NCBI GenBank assembly: GCA_963822115.1
Contig: CAWGGM010000004.1
Coordinates: 248,001-312,000, forward strand
Origin: CAWDXG01 sp963822115
GTDB taxonomy: Bacteria; Myxococcota_A; Polyangia; Polyangiales; Polyangiaceae
DNA: 64,000 nucleotides
Direction of reading: 5' to 3'
Under the pieces are notes generated by a model that did not search any database, was not told the origin of the DNA, and was given only the letters and a program-made list of their open reading frames with translations. Below are positions 8,305 through 16,701 of the stretch, one piece after another. The number at the start of each line of letters is the position of its first letter. Within the stretch, counting starts at the first letter, position 1. The position numbers were made by a program, and so were the translations under genes.

Positions 8305-9585
8305 ATGACCATCAATCGCACTTTCATCAGCCTGATCCTGGCCGCAACCGCCCTCGGCGGCTGCGGCAATGCCCGTGACCTGTCGGACCTGCGCAGCACC
8401 GGCCCGCGCTCGCGCGCCGCCACTTCCCGGGCCAGCAGCGGCACCAGCGCCGCGCTGACCATCGAGCAGGCGTCGCAGAAGCTCGACCTGGGCAAGAACG
8501 TGACGGCCGCGCGCGCCGCACTGGAACGCATCGTCGCCGACCCGACAACGAGCGCCGACGATCACGACCGCGCCGCGCTGGCGCTCAGCCGCGCCTATCA
8601 GGCCGAAGGCCAGCACGAGCGGGCGGTCCGCACCGTGGAGGATCTCCTCGCCGCGCATGTCGACGATCGCCGCTGGGCGCTGTCGCGCGCCACTTCCAAG
8701 CAGCTCCGGCTGCTGCTCACTGGCAAGTCGGACGACGGCCAGCCCGCGTTCAATCCAGACACGGTCGTTGCGCCCTTCGCGCGCGTTCTGACCCGCTACT
8801 TCTCGATCGGCGCGGACAAGCGGCTCTCGGTCAACATGCTGCTGTTCGGCGGCAGCGACGCCACCAGCGACAAGCTCGGCACGTTCGCGATCGGCGAAGC
8901 AGCGCGACAGATGCGCCTCGAGCGCTGCCCGCTGTGCCAGGACGATCTGCGGCGCGACATCCACATCGGGCGCACCTCCTGGGTGGGGATCCCGGAAAAC
9001 CGCGACCGGCTCGCGGGCGCGCTCGACGTGTTCTATTTCGACCTGGGAAGCGACCGGATCCCGACGCGCTACGAGAAGTACCTGCCTCTGCCCGAGAAGG
9101 AGATCGTGGGTCATCTCGAAAACGGCGAAGGGCTGATCGCGGCCAAAGAACGCAAGGGCGCGCCGCCCGCGATCCTGATCGCCGCACCGCGCCGCGCACA
9201 GCTGGCCGACGTGGAACAGGCCCTGTCGAAGCAGACACGCCTGCCGACCGAGCCGGTGGTGGTCCAGGTCTCGCCTGCGCCCCGACCCGGCGAGATCCGC
9301 GGCGTGGTACGCGCGGCCTTCCCCGGCTTCAAGAGTTGCTACGACAAGCTGCTCCAGGCCACTCCGACAGCGGCGGGACGCATCTTCCTGAAGTTCAGCA
9401 TCGGCGCGGATGGCAGCGTGGCCGATGGCAGCATCGACGCCGCACGCTCGAGCCTGCACGACGACGCGTTCGACAGCTGCGTGCTGGACGTGACACGCAA
9501 GCTGCACTTCCCCGCCAGCCACCACGGGACGACGACCGTCGACTATCCGATCTCGTTCTCGCCCGACTCGGCTAGCGCCAGGTAG
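8305..9585 (+). CDS. Lipoprotein with AgmX/PglI-type C-terminal domain
   Basis: 426 aa. ATG at 8305 follows GGAGGACGCACC. A signal peptide ends in a lipobox (ALGGC, Cys near residue 19), so the protein is probably anchored to a membrane. The middle part is helical and repeat-like (residues 45-125, possible TPR-like). The C-terminal ~95 residues match the myxobacterial AgmX/PglI pattern: a Phe..CYxxL motif, GRIFLKFSIGADGSV, a DDAFDSCV stretch and a final DYPISFSP. That domain resembles TonB C-termini and occurs in gliding and envelope proteins of this phylum. It is downstream of, and in line with, the two-component pair. Confidence 0.8.
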   Translation: MTINRTFISLILAATALGGCGNARDLSDLRSTGPRSRAATSRASSGTSAALTIEQASQKLDLGKNVTAARAALERIVADPTTSADDHDRAALALSRAYQAEGQHERAVRTVEDLLAAHVDDRRWALSRATSKQLRLLLTGKSDDGQPAFNPDTVVAPFARVLTRYFSIGADKRLSVNMLLFGGSDATSDKLGTFAIGEAARQMRLERCPLCQDDLRRDIHIGRTSWVGIPENRDRLAGALDVFYFDLGSDRIPTRYEKYLPLPEKEIVGHLENGEGLIAAKERKGAPPAILIAAPRRAQLADVEQALSKQTRLPTEPVVVQVSPAPRPGEIRGVVRAAFPGFKSCYDKLLQATPTAAGRIFLKFSIGADGSVADGSIDAARSSLHDDAFDSCVLDVTRKLHFPASHHGTTTVDYPISFSPDSASAR

Positions 9586-9658
9586 TGACACGCCAGGCAA
9601 CCGGTGCGGATGACGATGCCGCGCCGGGGGCCAGGCACTTTGCAGCCCTGCAGCGTCG

Positions 9659-10663
9659 CTATGGAACGGTGAGCGGGCTATTGGCCATCGAGCCCGGGCT
9701 CCCGTCGTAGCCATTGTCCGGAATCGCCACGGAGATGTTGCCGGACGACTTGTCCACGTTGCCCCCGACCGTGACGAAATGGAGCGCCCAGCTCGTCAGA
9801 TTGCCGGAGTTGGCATAGTTGCTGTCACCCACATACAGCGTCCACGTGCCGGTCGAGTCCTTGCCCTTGAACGCCGCCTGGAGCGTCGCAGGACCAGACG
9901 CGGCGCCATGATCCGGGTGGAAGCTGCAGATCGGGGGATTGCCATCCTGGCAGACGGTGCCGCCGAAAATATCGCCGCCCATCTTTTCTGCGCTGGTCGG
10001 CGCGGAGTCATCGAAGGTCACCGGATGGGCCGAGGAGAGATTGGACCCGTCGCCGTTGCCGAAGCCACCGCCGTCATCCGCCGACTCGGTCTCGCCGGGG
10101 CGGCTCATCAAGGTGATGGTTTGACCGGCACCGTTGAGCTTGATCGTCAGATCGCCACAGTGGTCGTGCTGGATGCCAACCTCCACAGTCATGCTCACGA
10201 TGGTCGAGCCACCGGTGGTTCCCCCGGCCCCGCCCGTCGCGCCGGTCCCACCCGTAGCGCCAGTGCCACCCGTCGCGCCGGTGCCGCCGGTGCCACCTGT
10301 CGCGCCGGTGCCGCCGGTCGCACCCGTGCCGCCGGTCGCACCCGTGCCGCCGGTCGCACCCGTGCCGCCGGTACCACCCGTCGCAGCGGTGCCGCCGGTC
10401 GCGCCTGTGCCGCCCGTAGCGCCCGTGCCACCTGTCGCGCCGGTGCCGCCCGTCGCGCCCATGCCACCGATCGCACCCATGCCACCGGTCGCACCGCTTC
10501 CCCCGACACCCGACCCCCCAGTGGCGGCGGAGTCGGGTCCGCCATCGCCAGGGCCAAACTGCGAAGTGTCCCCGGGTTGAGTGTTCAGACCACAGCCCAC
10601 CATCAGACCGAGCGTGAGGGCCGTCATGCCAGCAAGGAACGTGAGGGAGCGCGAAGGTTTCAT
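9659..10663 (-). CDS. Lipoprotein with Gly/Ala/Thr repeat linker and P-domain
   Basis: 334 aa. The signal peptide ends at a lipobox (GLMVGC, Cys24). Residues 47-152 are a low-complexity linker of G, A, T with a GATGGT-like period. Residues 153-310 look like the proprotein-convertase P-domain: an EVGIQHDHCGDLTIKL strand pattern, a Gly/Asp-rich loop, then GTWTLYVGD and LTSWALHF near the end. P-domains are beta-sandwiches that often accompany secreted proteases or act as surface modules. There is no protease domain here, so a structural or binding role is more likely. It is transcribed alone. Confidence 0.8.
   Translation of the reverse strand: MKPSRSLTFLAGMTALTLGLMVGCGLNTQPGDTSQFGPGDGGPDSAATGGSGVGGSGATGGMGAIGGMGATGGTGATGGTGATGGTGATGGTAATGGTGGTGATGGTGATGGTGATGGTGATGGTGGTGATGGTGATGGTGATGGAGGTTGGSTIVSMTVEVGIQHDHCGDLTIKLNGAGQTITLMSRPGETESADDGGGFGNGDGSNLSSAHPVTFDDSAPTSAEKMGGDIFGGTVCQDGNPPICSFHPDHGAASGPATLQAAFKGKDSTGTWTLYVGDSNYANSGNLTSWALHFVTVGGNVDKSSGNISVAIPDNGYDGSPGSMANSPLTVP
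10208..10525 (-). repeat. In-gene GATGGT-type tandem repeat (surface linker)
   Basis: Imperfect repeats with a basic unit of 6 codons (G-A-T-G-G-T, 18 nt), with shorter GGT variants, fill residues 47-152 of the P-domain lipoprotein. The unit keeps the reading frame, so copy-number change alters only linker length. The complementary strand reads as a Pro/Val-rich open frame, which is an artefact of composition. Confidence 0.85.
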
Positions 10664-10778
10664 GCAGTACCTCTCCGCCTACAATCTACCATGGCTCACC
10701 CACCGGGCGACGCGCCGGAACGGGCGCCCCCAACACACTTCTTCCCACACACACCTAGACTGTCGTACCTGACCCAAC

Positions 10779-11516
10779 ATGTCCGCGACACGACGCCGTC
10801 CGTCCCTACGTCTGGTTCCAGCCACTGAAGAACTGCGCGGCGTCGCGCCGCGCAGGCTGGAACGCGCCGCACGCACCTGCTCGCCCGGCGACGCGGCGCA
10901 TCGCGGCCTGGTGTACGTGACGGCGACGTTGGCGCGCCGTGGACTCGCGATCTGCAGCCCGCCGGGAGCACGCGCTCCGGTCTCCGCGGCCCTCGACATG
11001 GCGGAAGGCTGGGCCGGCGGACGCGCGAGCGAGCAGGCCGTGGCCAAGGCGCGCAGCGACGCTTTCAATGCCGCCGCGGCGGTGGAGCGCCGCACCATCG
11101 ACGCAGTGCGCGCGGCAGGGCTCTCGCAGGACAAGAAGAAGACCCTGCTCGACGCGCACGCCGAGAGTGTCGTGGTGCGCTACGTGGGCCTGTCGACGAA
11201 CTACGCGACTGGCGCGGCGCTACTGGTGCTCGACGGCGTTGCCGATCCGGCCGAGCTCGCCCTCGTCGCGCAGCAGGTCGCCGGCGCGGTCGCGTACCAG
11301 TCCGCCGGGCTCGGTCCGGCGCGCTCGGCGGACATGCGCGCCAGCGCCTGCGAACAGGCTGAGTGGGAAGCCGAGCGCCAGGGCGCGCCGGAGGGGCACG
11401 GCGTCGGCGCGCTGGCCATCCAGCTCTTCCACGAGTACCTGGGCGCGTACTGGAAGGACCAGAGCGACGCGCAGCGCGCCTACTTCGGTGAATTCATCGA
11501 ATGGGCGCTCGGCTAG
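10779..11516 (+). CDS. Conserved hypothetical protein, helical, Ala-rich
   Basis: 245 aa, no signal peptide and no TM segment. It is mainly predicted helical with a high Ala content. The central part (MAEGWAGGRASEQAVAKARS) has the look of Imm5-like or related helical-repeat proteins, but the match is too weak to name a family. A Cys near residue 190 and several Trp residues toward the end are the only other notable features. It is flanked by convergent/divergent single genes, so context gives no help. Confidence 0.6.
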   Translation: MSATRRRPSLRLVPATEELRGVAPRRLERAARTCSPGDAAHRGLVYVTATLARRGLAICSPPGARAPVSAALDMAEGWAGGRASEQAVAKARSDAFNAAAAVERRTIDAVRAAGLSQDKKKTLLDAHAESVVVRYVGLSTNYATGAALLVLDGVADPAELALVAQQVAGAVAYQSAGLGPARSADMRASACEQAEWEAERQGAPEGHGVGALAIQLFHEYLGAYWKDQSDAQRAYFGEFIEWALG

Positions 11517-11540
11517 CGCTTGAAGTCGCTCGCGGCTCAG

Positions 11541-12203
11541 TCAACGCTTGCGCGCCAGCAAGAGTCCGTCGCCGATGGGCAGCATGCTCGTGCTCACCCG
11601 CTCGTCGCGGGTGATCTTGGCGTTGAGCGCGCGGATCGCGCGCGTGTCCTTGTCCTGCACCGACTCGTCTGCCACGCGGCCGCTCCAGAGCGCATTGTCG
11701 ATGGCGATCAACCCGCCCTGCCGGAGCAGCTCCAGGCTCCGCTCGTAGTAGGTGTCGTAGTTTTCCTTGTCGGCGTCGATGAAGGAAAAATCGAAGCTAC
11801 CTCCGGCACCTTCTTCGACCAGCCGCGCCAGCGTCTCGACGGCAGGGGCCAGTCTGAGCTCGATGCGGTCGGCAACCCCGGCCTCGTCCCAGTAGCGGCG
11901 CGCGAGCGACGTGTACTCCTCGCTCACATCACAAGCGACGATGCGACCATCGGCCGGCAGCGCGAGCGCAACCGACAGCGAGCTGTAGCCCGTGAACACA
12001 CCGATCTCGAGCGCGCGCCGCACGCCGCACAGCTCGACCAGCAGGCGCATGAACTGCCCCTGCTCCGGGGAGATCTGCATTCTCGAGTTGGGCAGCTTCG
12101 CGGTTTCCTCGCGCAGGCGGGCGAGCAGCGGGGGCTCGCGCAGCGTCTCGCGCAGGAGATAGGCATGCAGGGCGTCGGTGACCTGGATGGTGCGGGCGGA
12201 CAA
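11541..12203 (-). CDS. Class I SAM-dependent O-methyltransferase (caffeoyl-CoA/catechol OMT type)
   Basis: 220 aa. TTG at 12203 is taken as start because an AAGGAGG site (complement of 12210-12216) lies 6 nt before it and the family N-terminus begins there. The fold signatures are ALEIGVFTGYSSLSVALALP (motif I), FSFIDADKENY (motif II, metal and substrate region) and GGLIAIDNALWSGRV. These match Mg2+-dependent catechol-type O-methyltransferases such as SafC and caffeoyl-CoA OMTs. The protein is cytosolic. The acceptor substrate cannot be told from sequence. It is divergent from the GIY-YIG gene. Confidence 0.88.
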   Translation of the reverse strand: MSARTIQVTDALHAYLLRETLREPPLLARLREETAKLPNSRMQISPEQGQFMRLLVELCGVRRALEIGVFTGYSSLSVALALPADGRIVACDVSEEYTSLARRYWDEAGVADRIELRLAPAVETLARLVEEGAGGSFDFSFIDADKENYDTYYERSLELLRQGGLIAIDNALWSGRVADESVQDKDTRAIRALNAKITRDERVSTSMLPIGDGLLLARKR

Positions 12204-12209
12204 ACGGTG

Positions 12210-12216
12210 CCTCCTT
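12210..12216 (-). promoter_or_regulatory. Strong Shine-Dalgarno deciding a TTG start
   Basis: The reverse complement reads AAGGAGG, followed by a 6-nt spacer and TTG at 12203. No ATG or GTG of the methyltransferase frame is as well placed, so this site fixes the start. Confidence 0.75.
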
Positions 12217-12309
12217 GAAGAAGCGCGGAGCGTAGGACAGCGCGCCCCCTTGCGCACGGCTAGCCGGAAGATGGACGCTGGTGTCGGCGGCAGAGTATCG
12301 TCACCGTGC

Positions 12310-12582
12310 ATGCAAGCCAGCGCGCCGCCAGCTGCATCGTGGGTCGTGTACGTGCTCGTGTCGCGCACGCGCGGCACGTACGTCGGGATCTCCACCGATC
12401 CGGACCGGCGACTCGAGCAGCACAACGGCCTGCGCGCCGGCGGAGCCCGCAGCACGCGCGCCGGCCGCCCCTGGAAGCTCGGGACCGTGTATGGCCCCTA
12501 CGCCAGCCGCAGCGAGGCCCTGTCGGTCGAGTATCGCGTCAAGAAGCTCCGGGGCCGCCAGCGCCTGCGCTTCGCCGCCTAG
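12310..12582 (+). CDS. GIY-YIG nuclease superfamily protein (YhbQ/URI type)
   Basis: 90 aa from the ATG at 12310; an ATG at 12271 is also possible and adds 13 residues. The GIY-YIG motif reads VVYVLVS...TYVGIS, followed by the conserved Arg and His in DPDRRLEQHN, and Glu of a SVEYRVK helix that would bind metal. Single-domain proteins of this size are usually small DNA nucleases of uncertain role. The coding region is just upstream of, and divergent from, the O-methyltransferase. Confidence 0.8.
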   Translation: MQASAPPAASWVVYVLVSRTRGTYVGISTDPDRRLEQHNGLRAGGARSTRAGRPWKLGTVYGPYASRSEALSVEYRVKKLRGRQRLRFAA

Positions 12583-12708
12583 CTGCCGCAGGGAAGCCCG
12601 CCCAGACGACCGGCCGCACGGCCCGCAGCGAGGATGCCTTCCCAGACGCGGCTCGGGTGACTATCCTCCTTGGCGGCGGGCACTTTCCCATCTCTGCTCG
12701 GGGTTTTC

Positions 12709-13386
12709 ATGCACACCAATTGCGGTCGTTCTCCTCGCACCCTGTCCCACTCGCTCACAACCCGACTCGCTGCCGCCTTTGCCACAGCCGCGTTCCTGCT
12801 GCTCGTCGGCACCCAGGCGCACGCCCAGATCAAGGAGCCTGGCGCTCATCCGGACTACTCGGTCGAGCTCGAGCCGCACGGCGTGTTCAGCTGGGCGTTC
12901 GGACCCGACTGGGCCAGCGACGGCTTCGGCGTGGGCGCACGCGCCACCATTCCCATCGTCAAGCAGGGCCCGATCAAGACCATCAACAACTCGATGGGCA
13001 TCGGCTTCGGTCTGGACTGGGTCCACTACAGCAGCGCCTGCTGGAACTACTACGGCTGGGGCCGCTACTATGGTGGCCCGGTTCCCGGCGGGTATGACTG
13101 CAACGGCAACAGCCTGCTGTTTCCCGTCGTGCTGCAGTGGAACTTCTGGCTGACCAAGGTCATCAGCGTGTTCGGCGAGCCGGGCCTCGCCATCGACCAC
13201 ACCTGGTACGACTACTACGTCGGAGGCGCCTGCCAACCGTACGGTCTATGCCCGGTCACCTTCTCCCACACCTACGTGCGCCCCGTCTTCCAGGGCGGCG
13301 CGCGCTTCATGTTCGGCGACACGGTCGGGCTGACCGTGCGCGTGGGCGTGCCCTACATCTCGCTGGGCGCCTCGTTCCTGCTCTGA
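12709..13386 (+). CDS. Outer-membrane beta-barrel-like protein
   Basis: 225 aa. ATG at 12709. A signal peptide (hydrophobic LAAAFATAAFLLLVG, cut near AHAQ) is followed by alternating aromatic/hydrophobic strands, many Tyr, Trp and Gly, and a terminal segment ending in SFLL, all typical of small outer-membrane barrels. Three or four Cys in loops may pair. No specific family is recognised. A strong hairpin lies 8 nt after the stop. Confidence 0.7.
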   Translation: MHTNCGRSPRTLSHSLTTRLAAAFATAAFLLLVGTQAHAQIKEPGAHPDYSVELEPHGVFSWAFGPDWASDGFGVGARATIPIVKQGPIKTINNSMGIGFGLDWVHYSSACWNYYGWGRYYGGPVPGGYDCNGNSLLFPVVLQWNFWLTKVISVFGEPGLAIDHTWYDYYVGGACQPYGLCPVTFSHTYVRPVFQGGARFMFGDTVGLTVRVGVPYISLGASFLL

Positions 13387-13394
13387 TCCCGGCC

Positions 13395-13436
13395 CGGGCC
13401 GGCAGGCAGGGCGTGGCCCCTGCCCTCGCCGGCCCG
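13395..13436 (+). terminator. Hairpin after beta-barrel gene
   Basis: Nested arms: 13395-13403 pairs with 13428-13436 (9 bp) and 13405-13411 pairs with 13418-13424 (7 bp). The structure starts 8 nt after the stop codon. It is GC-only with no T-run. Confidence 0.6.
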
Positions 13437-13512
13437 AAACGCGTCATCGGCCGGCAAGGCGCATCCCGCGATTGACGCGCGCGCGCCTAGCTCCCAGCAT
13501 AATCGTGGATAT

Positions 13513-15510
13513 ATGTGGTCCTCCACCTGGGTCGGCGAGCGCTTGCAGGCGGACGGCCTGATCAACTACGCGCAGCTCCAGTCCGCGCTCAACAACATGA
13601 AGCTGCATGACGAGCGCATGGAGGAGGCGCTCCTGCGCATCGGTGCCATCGACGAGACGGGGCTGTTGCGCTTCGTCGCGGAGAAGACCCGCACGCAATA
13701 CGTCTCGACCGCCAAGCTGGCGCGCCTCAACGTCCCGATGGCGGCGCTCTCCAAGGTGCCCGAGCGCACGGCCGAGAAGCTGCTCGCCTTCCCCGTCCGT
13801 TACGACAAGGACAGCGACACGCTGTCGCTGGTCTCGCCGGATGCAGGCATTCCCGAGCACGTCAAGCAGATCGCGATCGCGACCGGCGTGAAGAAAGTCC
13901 GGGTCTACTTCGCGCGGCCGGCTTCGGTCCAGGCTGCCATCGCCAAGTGGTACAAGGGGGAAATCCAGTCCTTCGCGGGCGTCGACCTGGAGACCTTCTC
14001 CCAGCTCCAGTCGACGAGCGACATGTTCGACGACGGATTGCAGAGGCGATCCACCCGGCCGCCACCTCCGCAGGAGCGGCTGGCCCCGCCGCCGCTGCCG
14101 CCGGGAACCCACGCACCTTCCATACCGTCCGGGGTTCAGTCCGCGGCGCAGCTCTCCACCCCCGGCGCCGTCAGCTTTACGCCCGACGCGCCGCGCGCAG
14201 GTCCGGATCGCCGCCTGCTCGATCTGGCCGAGATGCTCAACCTGATGGTCGCGCTCAACGAGAACGCGCGCGACGAGTTCCGCGGCCATTCCGCCTCGGT
14301 CGCACGCCTCGGCCGCCTGCTCACCGAGCGCCTGGGCCTCGACGAGATGGCGCAGATCGAGCTGACGATCGCCGCCAACCTGCACAACGTCGGCAAGACC
14401 GTGTCCTATCACCTGACCGCGCTGAACGCGGCGCAGTACGCCACGCACCGCACCGCGGCGGAAAAGCTCGTGCAGACGCCGGTGCGCCTGCTGGAGAGCG
14501 TTGGACTGCCGGCGGGCTCCAACCGCGCCGTCTCGGCCATGTACGAACGCTTCGACGGCCAGGGTTTTCCGGGACATCTGGCCGGCAAGGACATCCCGCT
14601 CGGCGCGCGCATCCTCACGCTCTGCGACACGTACTCCGACCTCACGCTCAACCCCCGCAATCCCTACCGGCGCGTGCTCGCACACACCGAGGCGCTCGAT
14701 GTGCTCGGCCAGCTCAAGGGGAGCTTGTTCGATCCGGACCTGGTGGAACTGCTCGGTCATCTGGTAGCCGGGGAGGATCTGAGACGGAAGCTCTCCGACT
14801 CCGACTCGATCGTGCTGCTGGTCGAGCCGAACCTGGACGAGGCGACGCTGATCGAGCTCAGACTGGTGGCCCAGGGGTTCGAGGTCGTGCTGGCGCGCAG
14901 CGCGGACCAGGCGCTGGAGAAGGCCAAGGAGGGCCGCGTGAGCTACGTGCTCTCCGAGGTCGAACTCACGCCGTTCGACGGCTTCGAGCTTCTACGCGCG
15001 CTGCGCGAAGGCGAGACAACGCAGGAGATCCCGTTTTTCTTCGTAGCGCGAGCATCGGACACGGCCAGTGTCGACCGCGGGTTTTCGCTGGGCGCGCAGG
15101 ACTACGTCGTCAAGCCGACCAGCGGCGATGTGCTGGCCGGCAAGCTCCGGCGCCTGGGCAGGACCCGGGAGCCCACCGAGAAGCGCCCGAGCGCCGGCGT
15201 CGCCGGCTCGCTGTCGGAGATGGGCCTGCCGGATCTGGTGCAGATCCTCGGCGCAGGGCAGAAGAACGGGCGGCTCGCGCTGAAGTCGGACGAGCACGCC
15301 GGCGAAGTCCACTTCAAGAGCGGCCGCATCGTGCACGCGACCTGCGACGACACGCTCGTCGGCGCGGATGCGTTCTACGAGCTGCTCGCGCTGTCGTCCG
15401 GCGCCTTCGAGCTCGACCCGGCGTACGAGCCGAGCGAAGAGACCATCCAGGCCAGCAGCGAGTCGCTGATCCTCGAAGGCTTCCGCCGCCTCGACGAGCG
15501 GAATCGCTGA
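13513..15510 (+). CDS. Multidomain regulator: MshEN-like, degenerate HD-GYP, pseudo-receiver, DUF4388
   Basis: 665 aa, cytosolic. Residues 5-155 resemble the GspE/MshE N-terminal domain, which binds cyclic di-GMP in MshE. Residues 235-410 follow the HD-GYP plan, but the HD pair is His-Asn (NLHNVGK) and the GYP triad is GFP (DGQGFPGHL), so phosphodiesterase activity is doubtful. Residues 435-550 form a receiver-like domain in which the phospho-acceptor position appears to be Glu (LSEVELTPFDG), with the Lys kept in VVKPT. Residues 560-660 are DUF4388/PATAN-like (AGSLSEMGLPDLVQIL, GEVHFKSGRIVHA). It probably acts as a signal-binding scaffold in c-di-GMP-linked motility or envelope control, which is inference. 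Confidence 0.8.
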   Translation: MWSSTWVGERLQADGLINYAQLQSALNNMKLHDERMEEALLRIGAIDETGLLRFVAEKTRTQYVSTAKLARLNVPMAALSKVPERTAEKLLAFPVRYDKDSDTLSLVSPDAGIPEHVKQIAIATGVKKVRVYFARPASVQAAIAKWYKGEIQSFAGVDLETFSQLQSTSDMFDDGLQRRSTRPPPPQERLAPPPLPPGTHAPSIPSGVQSAAQLSTPGAVSFTPDAPRAGPDRRLLDLAEMLNLMVALNENARDEFRGHSASVARLGRLLTERLGLDEMAQIELTIAANLHNVGKTVSYHLTALNAAQYATHRTAAEKLVQTPVRLLESVGLPAGSNRAVSAMYERFDGQGFPGHLAGKDIPLGARILTLCDTYSDLTLNPRNPYRRVLAHTEALDVLGQLKGSLFDPDLVELLGHLVAGEDLRRKLSDSDSIVLLVEPNLDEATLIELRLVAQGFEVVLARSADQALEKAKEGRVSYVLSEVELTPFDGFELLRALREGETTQEIPFFFVARASDTASVDRGFSLGAQDYVVKPTSGDVLAGKLRRLGRTREPTEKRPSAGVAGSLSEMGLPDLVQILGAGQKNGRLALKSDEHAGEVHFKSGRIVHATCDDTLVGADAFYELLALSSGAFELDPAYEPSEETIQASSESLILEGFRRLDERNR

Positions 15511-15695
15511 GGAAACCGGAAACTTTTGCGCGGAAGTTGGCCCACGACCGGGCCCTCTGGCAAAAGCGCCGATGCAGGCAAGTGCGTCCGGCAGCGACCA
15601 AGGAGCTGACGGCACACAGAGCTCTGGAGGACTCCGGTGACTGCGCGACACGGCGTAGCTCGCCAGGGCAGCGCACCAGTTTGCGGGGAGACACC

Positions 15696-16010
15696 ATGAT
15701 CACAAGCACCGAGGAGATCGAGCGACCTACCGAGTGGCTGCGTTCCCTGCAGGAGGGGCGCCGCGACTACAACTGGCTCGTGCGCGACGCCGGCAGCCTG
15801 GTCAAGGCCGCCTACCGCCTGGCCTGTGCACGCTGCCGCGTGCAGCCCGTACCCACCCGCATCCCCACCGCACGCGAGCTCTACTCCGCAGCCCGCACCA
15901 TCGCCCGCAGCACCGGTCAACGCCATGTGCCCGGTGCAGATCTGCTCGTCGCCGACTGCGCCTTCGCCGGCCTGCCCGTGATCGAGCCGCTGTCGCGGAA
16001 CGCGGCGTAG
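15696..16010 (+). CDS. Small hypothetical protein
   Basis: 104 aa. ATG at 15696 lies 5 nt after GGGGAG. It is basic and mostly helical, with two Cys near residue 46 (ACARC) and a third near residue 90. It has no signal peptide. The 185 nt between it and the upstream regulator show no other gene. Coding is supported by the ribosome site and codon use; the function is unknown. Confidence 0.55.
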   Translation: MITSTEEIERPTEWLRSLQEGRRDYNWLVRDAGSLVKAAYRLACARCRVQPVPTRIPTARELYSAARTIARSTGQRHVPGADLLVADCAFAGLPVIEPLSRNAA

Positions 16011-16076
16011 CGGAGCGTTCAGACAAGCGCGCCGAGGGGCGCACTGGAGCGCGCGGCGCCCCCCCGCCCCGCTGGG

Positions 16077-16586
16077 CTACGGCGGACCCAGCTCCACGGC
16101 CAGTGTGAACAGGCTGTCGGCAGGAACGCGGCGCTGCGGATCGGCAACAACGTCGCAGCGCAGCGCGATTCCGAACCCCGACGCAGCCAGCCACTCGAGC
16201 GCGCCGTTGACGAAGTAGCCCTGGTACGAGAGACCCTGGTCCAGATACTGGTGGTGCACCCGCGCATACCCGCCACCCGCCAGCAGGGCGAAACGCCGGC
16301 TGAGCATCGCAGCAGCCACGGGTCCAACGCTCCACGCCTGCGCGTCACCACCAGCAGGCAGATGCGCAACCGTGAACGCCGCCCCTTGCACGCCCGCACC
16401 GAAGCGTCCGTAGATCCGTGCAGCGCCAGTCAGCCCCGCGCGAGCCCCCACCCAGCCGAGCCCTGCAGAAAACCGCACCAGCGCCGGCGGCAGCTCTACG
16501 GGGTGGGTTGGCTCGGTAGCAGCCGCAGCGGGTAGCCGCAACAACGCCGCGCACGACAGAGCTCCGATAGCGGCTGCGATCTTCAC
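16077..16586 (-). CDS. Exported small protein, probable outer-membrane barrel
   Basis: 169 aa. The signal peptide (MKIAAAIGALSCAALLRLPAA) is cut near AAAAT. The rest shows short alternating strands rich in Gly, Ala and aromatic residues and ends LAVELGPP, as in compact eight-strand barrels. It lies 115 nt after the last gene of the leftward lipoprotein operon and may be its final member. Confidence 0.6.
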   Translation of the reverse strand: MKIAAAIGALSCAALLRLPAAAATEPTHPVELPPALVRFSAGLGWVGARAGLTGAARIYGRFGAGVQGAAFTVAHLPAGGDAQAWSVGPVAAAMLSRRFALLAGGGYARVHHQYLDQGLSYQGYFVNGALEWLAASGFGIALRCDVVADPQRRVPADSLFTLAVELGPP

Positions 16587-16701
16587 GACTCGCTCACGGA
16601 AGCGGCGACCGGATTCGTATCGTCCGCCAAGCAGCGCACGGCGGGCCGGAGCACACGGGGAGGGACAAGCATGAAACCGAAAGCGACAAGCGCCTCTCCA
16701 A

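Noticed and set aside
10208..10525. Possible CRISPR array
   Set aside because: Short in-frame units with no spacers; part of a lipoprotein linker.
10134..10580. Pro/Val-rich frame opposite the P-domain lipoprotein
   Set aside because: It is the complement of the GATGGT repeats, so it reflects composition only.
10779..11516. Imm5-like immunity protein
   Set aside because: Similarity is limited to an Ala-rich helical stretch and there is no toxin gene beside it.
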